DNA from: Gnetum montanum | Taxonomy: Eukaryota; Streptophyta; Gnetopsida; Gnetales; Gnetaceae | DNA: 64,000 nt | NCBI GenBank assembly: GCA_015680685.1 | Contig: MNCI01025409.1 | Span: 529,967 to 593,966 of the forward strand | Direction: 5' to 3' | Shown: positions 56,501-64,000 of the stretch, piece by piece | Layout: every line of letters starts with the position of its first letter | Numbering within the stretch: the stretch's first letter is position 1 | Notes under the pieces: model-generated | Database searches by the model: none | Seen by the model: only the letters and a program-made list of their open reading frames with translations | What the model was told of the DNA's origin: nothing | Translations under genes and position numbers: made by a program

Positions 56501-58422
56501 ATGGCAGACATGAATAACCATGCAAAGAAAAATATATATACGAACCGGTTCCTATAAGCTAAATTAACTATGACTTTTGTGAAATAACATTCAAATTTAA
56601 AAGAAAGGGTATCCAGACATCTATGCAATCTAAAGAGGAAAATCAATTCTTCTTTACCCATGGACTATGCCACAGTGAATATGCAAAATAGCAAAACAAA
56701 TAAATTCGATGCAGATTTAAGGGGAAAAAATCCACCAAGACGATAACTTGCAATCAACGAAGTTAGCAAAAAGCAAATTATATAATAAAGTAAGGTAGGC
56801 AATAAACCTAATTTTTCAAGAGTATAATGAATTCTCAAGGATCATACTACTAAATTAGCTTATTCGGTAAGCTTTTTAAAGGAATGCATGCGGCTATCAC
56901 TTAATTTTGAGGCACATTTTCTAATTACAAACTAAACAAGATGTAAAAATAAAAACAAACGAACTTAAAAGCTGCTAAATCCATCCAAAATCGTGCACTA
57001 ATTTAATAAATTGCAGTAGACAGAGGTAAATAAATTTGCAGTCCAATTTGTCTCACAAAAAGTTGAACCTTGACAGATGGGGCAAAATGATGATTGCCCT
57101 TTTTACCAAATGGTCAGTGTATAGTATCACATTTCTGAGGACAATAGATGCTTCTACCAAGTTCATTAGAATGAGAAAAATTCGAAACAATGTACCTCTA
57201 CAGTGTCTTGTCCACGGTCCATTGTGAACATTACTGTGCTAAGATCAACAGCAGTAAACTTTGCATTGATAGCACCTGTCTTCAATAACTTAGTCCACTT
57301 TTTTGCTATCTGAGTGACTTCTTCCTGCATCAAGATAAACCAAAAGAACAATGTAGACATTAGAAAAAATTTCATAAAAAGATTATAGTGATTAATACCA
57401 GAAAGACAATTAAATGAACTTGCCATAATTATATCATACCATTAAGCAACAAGATATGAAAACCAAAATTAAAATTATGTGAAAGACTAGACAATAGTGA
57501 GCAATCCCTGGTGGAGAAAAATGCTTTAAAAAAATTCCATCACTTTGAGATTTTAAAATTGTGCATTGCTCTTCAATTCTCAAATAAAAAACTAAGTGAA
57601 AATAATAGAGAAGCACCAGCAACGATAATTTAATGACCGCGGTAAATGTGGCAGCGAAGAAAGTACGAAACATGGTAACTAAAATACTTCTCCAGACAAA
57701 AGTAAATATGAGTTTGAACTAGTTCGCGGGGCTCCTTAAAAGTTGAATCACTCAGGCATGCCTCAAAAGGACATCTAAACCATAAATAAATGAACAAAAG
57801 ATCGAATACATCATCATTAATCGCCTAGTTTTACGATGTTTTGAATACAGAGGCAAGAGAATTTCCCGATGTGCATATCTTTGCCTTTAAAAATACCAAG
57901 ACTCGAGTGCAACCGCTTCATTTATCTTATAGTCTATTCCTTTGAACCAAAACTCATCGGATCGGCAAATTTGAAAATGTTTCCCTCATGCCTGCCTAAT
58001 CCTAAAACTTGTGCTTAACGAAAACTAAACTGAAATTCAAAATTAAAAGCATTTGCACGATAACGACTACTGGGATCATTTCCACGATAAGAATTGCGTT
58101 CAATGTCAAAATAACGTACCGCTGTGCGAGAAACGCCAAGTCGAAGCTTAACAAATCCAATAGATGGACCGAAATGTCTCTTAAACATCTCTTGCTGTCT
58201 CTGCTCGGGATCCATCTCCATGATGTTGTCCGGAGGCGGATCGAACGGAGGAGGATCTTTAGGCTTCGGCTTTCCCCACTCCTTCCATGCCTCATCTTCC
58301 TCGTCGTCGACCACATCGTCTAATTCATCCGGAATATGAACGTTCTTCGCCTCTGTTACTAGACACAGCTGTTTGCATTGAAGCATTAGCAAAAGCAGCA
58401 ATGCGAAAGCGGCTGATTTCAT
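53562..58422 (-). CDS. MESD: MESD-type ER chaperone with KDEL end (3 exons)
   Basis: Exons, minus strand: 58422-58120 (101 codons), 57324-57196 (43 codons) and 53717-53562 (51 codons plus stop). Both introns are phase 0 with GT/AG ends (GTACGT...GCAG, 795 nt, and GTACAT...ACAG, 3478 nt), giving 195 residues. Residues 1 to about 24 are a hydrophobic signal peptide (MKSAAFALLLLLMLQC). An acidic stretch with DDVVDDEEDEAWKEWGKP follows, then Pro-rich FDPPP, then the core: GFVKLRLGV, IAKKWTKLLKTGAI, DLSTVMFTMDRGQD, FRRPGDPPLEEVIEQLR. The C-terminus KDEL is an ER retrieval signal. In animals MESD chaperones beta-propeller/EGF modules of LDL-receptor relatives. Its plant clients are not established as far as I know. 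Intact. Confidence 0.93.
53718..57195 (-). other. Intron 2 of MESD (3478 nt)
   Basis: A long AT-rich intron. It includes a 22-bp tandem repeat at 55321-55364 and a G-rich to C-rich stretch (54945-55195) with repeat-like wording (tatccttgggatggggatac, and later gtatccccattgtg) that may be an old inserted repeat. No nested gene seen. Confidence 0.85.
55321..55364. repeat. 22-bp tandem duplication in intron 2
   Basis: Two identical copies of caggtaggtcgaattttaga(at) lie back to back. Confidence 0.9.
57325..58119 (-). other. Intron 1 of MESD (795 nt)
   Basis: Donor GTACGT at 58119 and acceptor GCAG ending at 57325. AT-rich, no other feature seen. Confidence 0.9.
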
Positions 58423-58620
58423 TTGCTCCGAAGAAATCCGAACTTCCTACGGCAAATCACGATCATTCACCTCATCTGAAATGTTGTGCCTATGACGTAT
58501 GAAGATCATTTTGCCTCTTTAAATAAAAAAATATGTGAAGAACCAGATTTTGGTGGAGATGAAGAGAACATAGTTTTCTAGAGCACGTTATTTCCTGGAA
58601 TCTGTCCGAAGGTGTTTTTT
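58423..58620 (-). promoter_or_regulatory. Promoter and 5' leader region of MESD
   Basis: On the minus strand a TATTTAAA box (plus-strand 58518-58525) lies about 100 bases before the ATG. ATACGTCA (58493-58500), an ACGT-core motif of the bZIP type, lies between the two. ER-stress bZIP factors bind ACGT-core elements, but its position downstream of the TATA box makes that role speculative. Confidence 0.4.
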
Positions 58621-58980
58621 AAATTAAGTTTGGATCGTTCACCCGATCAAGCTCGGCGACTTTGAACTCGAGCCGTTTTATAATGAAATGACATTATTTA
58701 TATGTGGGTAGGAAACGAGCGCGTCAGCATTTTACATGGTAGCGAGTTTACTACGCACGGTAAAAATTGAAAGCCTTGATAGAAAATTGTTAACCTGCAG
58801 CTTGGAGGCACTTCATTGAGGAAGTTACGAGTCACGTAAATTATGTCAGTCTGGCCCAATGCCAAGTTATAAAGTTCTTATTTGCTTATACATTTTAAAG
58901 TATATTTACCTTACAAATATCTTAATCAACTCATGTTTATTATTTAGTTATTTGGCTCCTTCTAAAACTTGTTATAAGAG
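58621..58980. other. Intergenic DNA upstream of MESD
   Basis: Base composition is more balanced than in the flanking repeats, and a few CACG/ACGT cores are present (for example 58833). No gene seen. Confidence 0.4.
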
Positions 58981-59420
58981 TTGCATCGGTTTCTTTGGTT
59001 TGCTAAGCAATATAGAAAAGGTTCTCTAAAGTTGCTTATGATATTTGCACTAGTACCAGGAAAGATGGAGAACTTGGCTTCATTAATTGTTATTTCTCTT
59101 GCAACAAAATGGATTGCAAAGTGCATTAATGGAGACGATGTTTGGATGTCCATTTTAAGACACAGGCTTATGCAAGAAAAACCTAAGATCGATAATAGTT
59201 GATCTTCTAATAACTTTCTTCACTATCTTCTTTTCCTTGGGCTATTTCTATTCTTAGTTCTCTAATTCTTAAACAAATTTAGAAGACATGGTGCAAGCTT
59301 AATAAATATTGGAATTACAATCATATTACAATTTTAGAAGATATGCTTAAGCAAATTAGCCCATGGTGGCTTCTTTTTAACTAAGGAGCTTGGGCTATTA
59401 ATGCTTCTAGATCTGAATTT
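58981..59420 (+). pseudogene. L1-type LINE fragment (C-terminal RT region)
   Basis: The translation has ASLIVISLATKWIAKCINGD and DVWMSILRHRLM, which resemble the G-L-x-x-x-I-A-L-A-x-K-W-...-G-D-E-P-W-K-x-L segment of plant L1 proteins downstream of RT. A weaker continuation follows to about 59420 with stops. Short and heavily decayed. The assignment rests on this pattern alone. Confidence 0.45.
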
Positions 59421-59797
59421 TTTTAATATTATTATTCATTTTTTTTGGGTCCAACACCATCCCTAAAAAATACCTTTTAATTAAATAATTATTTTGTTCT
59501 ACTTTTTTAAGGAAACTTAGGGCTAGTAGCATAATCCCAACTCACATAGAAGGTTTCCTTAAGCTCATTCTTAGAATGAGCGCATAGTAGGAATGACCCC
59601 TACATTAATTATTACTCAACTTATGGGTTTGACAACACCTTCCTTCCTTGCCACCCCACTTCCCTTCCCTCCCCATTTTATAAAATGAGGATACTAGCCC
59701 CTATGCTACATCCTTGAATACTATTTATTTTGGTATAAAAATAAAATAAAATTTACCTGTTTTAATTTATTTATTTTATTTTTTCCATCTTTATTTA
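59421..59797. other. AT-rich intergenic DNA, no gene seen
   Basis: Contains T-rich and A/T tracts (59410-59450 and 59735-59790). No supported feature. Confidence 0.4.
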
Positions 59798-59812
59798 TAC
59801 CACCACTCCAAG

Positions 59813-59982
59813 GTAGAAAGGATCATCATTCGGAGCCACAGTGCTCATCTAGCTAGGCAAGGTCCTAAGAGGGTTGGTAGATGAGTGAAAGCCTAACCTC
59901 TTCCAGTGGTTGTGCCTAAGCTTGAACCCAAGTCTTTGACTTCAGAAATGAGCACCTTATCATCACTCCAAATGATGATCCC
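59813..59982 (-). mobile_element. SINE copy 2 (170 bp)
   Basis: Perfect 15-bp direct repeats taccaccactccaag (59798-59812 and 59983-59997) flank a 170-bp body, which on the minus strand begins gggatcatcatttgg. It contains a B-box-like ggttcaagct and is collinear with copy 1 (9142-9311). The perfect target repeats suggest it is younger than copy 1. Confidence 0.78.
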
Positions 59983-60099
59983 TACCACCACTCCAAGATA
60001 TAATTATGGAAAATGACATAGGCATAGGTACATTCCAAAATTTTGGGAATAAAACAAATAGGAAAACTATCAAGTAAAGTCCTCATGTTGTTGCATATT

Positions 60100-60941
60100 T
60101 GATAAATCACTCGATGGGCTATGTCAAAAAGCATGCATTGATGCAAACACATGGTTAGATGTGTCGATGCAAATGTGTCACCATGCATTGACGTAGATGC
60201 ATCGTCATGCATCGATGTAGATGTGTCACCGTGTGTTGATGTAGTGTTTGTCTTTGCCTATATAAATGTGCATATCCACTCCATTTATGACATGTTAAGT
60301 ACATAGCATAGTAGAGCTCTTGCAGTTTTCTTAGCCCAAAGTTAGAATATTTTCTAAATGCCCACAGTAGGATTCCAAGGATTGTACAGTTCTTTATTCT
60401 AGCATCTTATACCTAAACACATTGATGTGACCAGCAACAAGGATGAGATTCTTGGCATTTCTTGCATTGCTTGGAATAGATTAATGTTTCTTTCTGTGCA
60501 TTCATTTACTTATTCATTTTTACATTAATGTCTTTGATTAATTAATATAGTTAATAACAAATGCATAAGTACGACCACTTCAAACATATTACCTAACGCT
60601 TGATAATCCTAGTAGTAGGTAGTTGGTACGCTTGGTAATCCCAATAGTGGCTAGTTGGTATGCCCAGTAGTAGGCACTTGGTAACCTAATAGCGTTACAG
60701 TGAGTTTAGGATGTGAATGGAAAGTGGGCTTAAATGCTTATGTTAGGATAGTTGGATTAGGACACTGGATAGTTAAATAGTTAGTCATTAATTAACTCTC
60801 TCTTTATTCTACACTTAGACTAAATAAAATAAAATATAAAATCAATAAAAAATCATGCACCTTGGCTTACACTTAATCATACACTTGCACTCACAGAAGT
60901 AAAGCTAAGAAGATAATGATCACATCTTTAAGTCACTACCT
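60100..60941 (+). repeat. LTR fragment (family B), plus orientation
   Basis: Starts TGATAAATCAC, then an array of ATGCATCGATG-like motifs (60127-60245), a TATA-like tatataaatg (60260), and R/U5 with 'acttggtaacc' phrases. It ends about 125 bases short of the expected LTR end, where an inverted LTR end begins. Confidence 0.65.
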
Positions 60942-61418
60942 GATGAGTAGTGAGTACCCCTATGCTCAACCATACAAATCATTAAGCGTTCACACGCAAT
61001 CCAATTGAATTTTGTGGATTCTATGTCTTCTAGTATACTAGTTTCTAGGAAGTGAACTTGCCCTAATAGTCATTTGTTATCTTCCCAATTACACTTGTGA
61101 TATGCAAAAATATGGTTAACTGTAATTGAGGTATATGATTTTTATTATTTTTATATTTTATGTTTTGGGTGCTTAAAACAAAGTATGGAAGGAATAAAGT
61201 AATTCAATTGCCAACTTAATCTAACTATCTACACCTAACTAATCCTAACATAAGCATCTGTTCCCACTTGTTGTACACATCTTGAACATGTTTAGCACTA
61301 CTAGGTTACCAAATGTTAAGCATTACTAGGATTACCAAGTGCCAAGAATATGCTTGAAGTAGTCATACTTATGTGCTTAATTAATCGCTACTTAATCTAA
61401 CTTAGTTTGGTTTAGTTT
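60942..61418 (-). repeat. LTR fragment (family B), inverted
   Basis: TGATGAGTAGTGAGTACCCC is the reverse complement of a family B LTR end. The fragment covers U5 and part of R and lacks the U3 array. It meets the next LTR head-on at 61419. Confidence 0.65.
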
Positions 61419-62358
61419 TGATGAGCATCAAAGTGTCACGTCGATGGGCCCCCTTCAACAAGTTCCCATTTATGTGGTGTTGCCCCATTGATGAGGCTAC
61501 ATCGATGTAGCATTTGCTACTTCTACAAGGCCTCATTGATGTAGCCCTGTAATAAAACTATAAACACGAGCTCACAGCCATGTTTATGTGATAGGAAGTC
61601 ATAGTAGTAGTAGAGCTCTTGCATTTTTTCCATTTGAGAGTTGGAATATTTCTTTGAGTGCCTGTAGCAGGAGTTAGAAAGTGTACGAATCTTTATTCGA
61701 GCACTATTGTACCTAAACCACATCAGCATGTATAGCAATAAAGACGAGCCTTTTCATCAAACCTTGCAGCACTTAGAATAGATTAATGATTTATTTATGC
61801 ATTTATTTATGCATTTATTATTTTCATTAATTATGCCAATAAGTATGACAAATTAGACTTCAAAAGATTAGTTAATTAATTAAGCTAAATAGATTAAACA
61901 CATAAGTATGACTGCTTCGAGTGTAAACACATATTCACTTGGTAATCCCAGTAGCGTTAGTGCATGGTGCACCCAATAGCATAGCGCTTGGTAACCAAGC
62001 AATGAATATGTGGGTTTAGGATGTGTACGGAAAGTGGGATCATATGCTTATGTTAGGACTAGTTAGTGATTAGTTAAGCAATTAAATTAAATTAGTTATT
62101 AAAATACTTCATCTCTCTATTCAAGTACCAAGGAACATAAAACACAAAACAATAAAAATCATATGCCTCGATTACACTTAACCATACCATGTGCATCACA
62201 AGTGTAATTGGGAAGACAATGAATAACCATTAGGACAAGTTTCACTTTCTAAAAGACTAGTGTACTGAAAGACATAGAGTTCGCAGAATTTGATTGAATT
62301 GAGTGTGAACGCTTTGTGATTCGTATGGTTGAATGTAGAGGTACCTCATCGCTCATCA
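61419..62358 (+). repeat. 5' LTR of a family B element (B2) running off the window
   Basis: 940 bp, starting TGATGAGCATC and ending GCTCATCA. It carries a catcgatg-rich U3 (61440-61545), 'ctataaacac' as TATA-like box (about 61557), and R with two cleavage-signal-like aata(a)agac/tttattcg segments. It is followed by a primer-site-like sequence and gag. Confidence 0.75.
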
Positions 62359-62379
62359 TTGGCATTGTTGTCGAGGACT
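62359..62379 (+). promoter_or_regulatory. Primer-binding site of element B2 (degenerate Asp type)
   Basis: 'ttggcattgttgtcgaggac' follows the LTR and matches the Asp-type site with several changes. Confidence 0.5.
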
Positions 62380-62508
62380 CTTTCTATTAAAACATGCACT
62401 ATCTAGGTTTAGTGAACAATATTAATATCATTGGATGAACCCTAAGGTCAACATCATTCTCAAATAATATAATTACAAAAGCACACTGATTATTTTATTT
62501 ATTGTAAA

Positions 62509-62800
62509 ATGTCTTCTTCTCATAGGCATGACGATGTCAAACCATCAGTTCCACAAGAATGCAAAGTGGTATATACTCATCCAGATGAGTATGTGCTTGA
62601 TTTCACCTTCATCCTACATCAGGATGATCAATTGCAATGGTGTGATATGGAATGTAACATTGTAATGCCTCCTGATCTATTTGTGCTCGTGATGCTGCTT
62701 CAAACTCTTAAGAATTTAGGCATTCTGAGACTATGACTATGACTACTGACTATTGAGACTATCATCCCACTAAAACACAATGCTAGAGAGATTGACACTT
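62509..62800 (+). pseudogene. gag N-terminal part of element B2
   Basis: ATG 62509 opens 75 codons (MSSSHRHDDVKPSVPQ, then VYTHPDEYVLDFTFILHQDD and QWCDMECNIVMPPDLF). After a stop and frameshift, YHPTKTQC is readable. The same N-terminal domain occurs inverted at 63912. The copy stops near 62800 at an inversion point, before the capsid core. Confidence 0.65.
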
Positions 62801-63990
62801 GGGAGTATGTTTGATATTTATCATTAAACAGTTCTAGCATCGTACTCCACCTCCTAATGGTTTTCGGTTCTAAGGATCAGTACTAGCTTTCCGCTTCTTT
62901 TATGAGTGTCCTTGGGAATAACTTTAATTTTTGCCATTCATTCTCAATATTCTGCAAGGCACAAGCATCATGAAATTCCTGTAAGTGGTTCTGCGGATCA
63001 GCATTGTATCCCCCCTCAAACTGTGGGATATTATTCATGTCTAGTCTCTTGATCTGGCTATCTTTTGGTGCCTTGTAGGTATTCCCACAGCCTTCGTAAT
63101 GTCTAATATACTCTAGGTTGCTAGTAGGGGTTCTTTGTTGTCATTTCTCTCATGGCGTCTATGATGCCTACGTAGTTCCCTACTTTCCCTTCTTCCATGC
63201 CTAGATTCTCATAAATGCCCTCGTCCTTGCTGTTGACTCTCTTGTCGAGGATTCTCATTATGCTTACCCTTATCCTCACGGTTGTGCTCTTTGTGACTGT
63301 GTCCTGATGTGGAAGGAGAGGGTGAATGATGCAATGAAGGTGAAGAAGAAGGGGAACCATCACCATAATGATGTTTCTTACCTTCTCTTCAGTGGTCCTT
63401 GCCCCGATCATGATGACGATCAGAATGCTCACCCTTGTCATGTGTCTGTGTTCCCTCATTGAACACTTGGTGTTCATGGAATTAGAACCAGGGTTGTGTA
63501 TCATGGAGTGAAGGTTCTGATACACCACCTCCTCACTATCATTAGGAGGGGGAACATCATTTTGTGGAGAACCTATTGAGATAGGTTCACCACCCTTAAT
63601 TTCTTTTATGACAGGCGAAGCATTATGGGGTCCTTTTCCCTTCAACGATGTGTGGTAACTCTCCTGCTGCACGTCCCGTTGACATTGCACTTTTGTGGGA
63701 TGGTAGTCCCTTGCATTGTAATCGCATGCAACATACTCAGCGTATAATTGTAACATGCCTATTTGTGCAAGAGCACGAAGGAGCATGTTGGGGGCAGCTT
63801 TGTTTGGAGGAAACACTATGTTACCCTCCAAGTCTCTCCAATGCAGTTGTTCATCTTGATGGAAGACAAAGGTAAAGTCAGGTATATATTCATTGTGATG
63901 AACATATACCACACTGAATTGTTGAGGAACTGGCAGATTTTGGTTATGCGGATGGTGCCACCAACTTTCTCTAGTGTTGGTCCTAGGCAG
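62800..63990 (-). pseudogene. gag of a second element, inverted relative to B2
   Basis: Minus-strand open block 63912-63121 (263 residues): VYVHHNEYIPDFTFVFHQDE, DYHPTKVQCQRDVQQ, then a His/Arg/Met-rich stretch whose composition suggests a frameshift partway through. From 63050 to 62816 the capsid start is readable in another frame: FEGGYNADPQNHLQEFHDAC, WQKLKLFPRTLIKEAESWY, RRWSTMLELFNDKYQTYS. It ends at the same point where the plus-strand gag fragment ends. Its 5' part lies beyond the window. Confidence 0.65.
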
Positions 63991-64000
63991 TGAAGTGCTA

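Noticed and set aside
56422-57673. Open frames in and near the introns of MESD
   Set aside because: AT-rich, hydrophobic by composition, in intron DNA, with no splice or family support. Only the 57196-57324 part is a real exon.
58002-58339. Plus-strand frames of 71-104 codons opposite MESD exon 1
   Set aside because: Antisense shadows of the exon, with composition (Ser/Arg-rich) explained by complementing acidic codons.

Overview
The window looks like nuclear DNA of a large, repeat-rich seed-plant genome, most likely a gymnosperm (inference). It holds stacked Athila-like LTR elements with an Asp-type primer site, RTE-type LINEs, a chromovirus, and an endogenous caulimovirid of a kind known from gymnosperms. 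Only two cellular genes are visible, both with plant introns (about 0.8 to 3.5 kb). Everything else is mobile DNA, mostly decayed, plus AT-rich DNA in which I see no gene.

Layout. 1-1638: LTR fragments and a solo LTR. 2876-8468: a complete LTR element without pol (element A1). 9142-9311: a SINE. 9480-24925: a nest in which a LINE is split by a pol-less LTR element (B1, 9926-24421), whose 5' LTR is split by a third pol-less element (A2, 16577-24065). 25256-34422: a fourth pol-less element (C1), truncated at its left end. 35782-37523: a two-exon plus-strand gene for a 170-residue, probably organelle-targeted protein with a CHORD-like Cys/His pattern. 40270-51800: a second nest, in which a minus-strand LINE is split by a plus-strand chromovirus (40930-50833). 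The chromovirus carries an inverted caulimovirid segment (about 42571-47780), which is itself split by a solo LTR (46543-47345). 53562-58422: a three-exon minus-strand gene for a MESD-type ER chaperone ending in KDEL. 58981-64000: an L1 fragment, a second SINE, inverted LTR pieces and the start of another gag-bearing element.

The most unusual theme is the pol-less LTR lineage. Four elements from three LTR families have the same order: LTR, Asp-type primer site, Athila-like gag (with a protease remnant in one), a conserved non-coding spacer, a second ORF (ORF2) that starts right after a splice-acceptor-like AG in three of them, polypurine tract, LTR. No reverse transcriptase or integrase was recognised in any of them, so they presumably depend on enzymes supplied in trans. 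Their LTRs share a related R/U5 core, but each family has its own array of short palindromes just upstream of the TATA box.

Limits: boundaries come from reading the sequence by eye. No alignment, database search or dating was run. Two N blocks (22717-22858 and 46741-47268) and isolated Ns at 88, 4492 and 15479 lie inside repeats, where some joins may be assembly artefacts.
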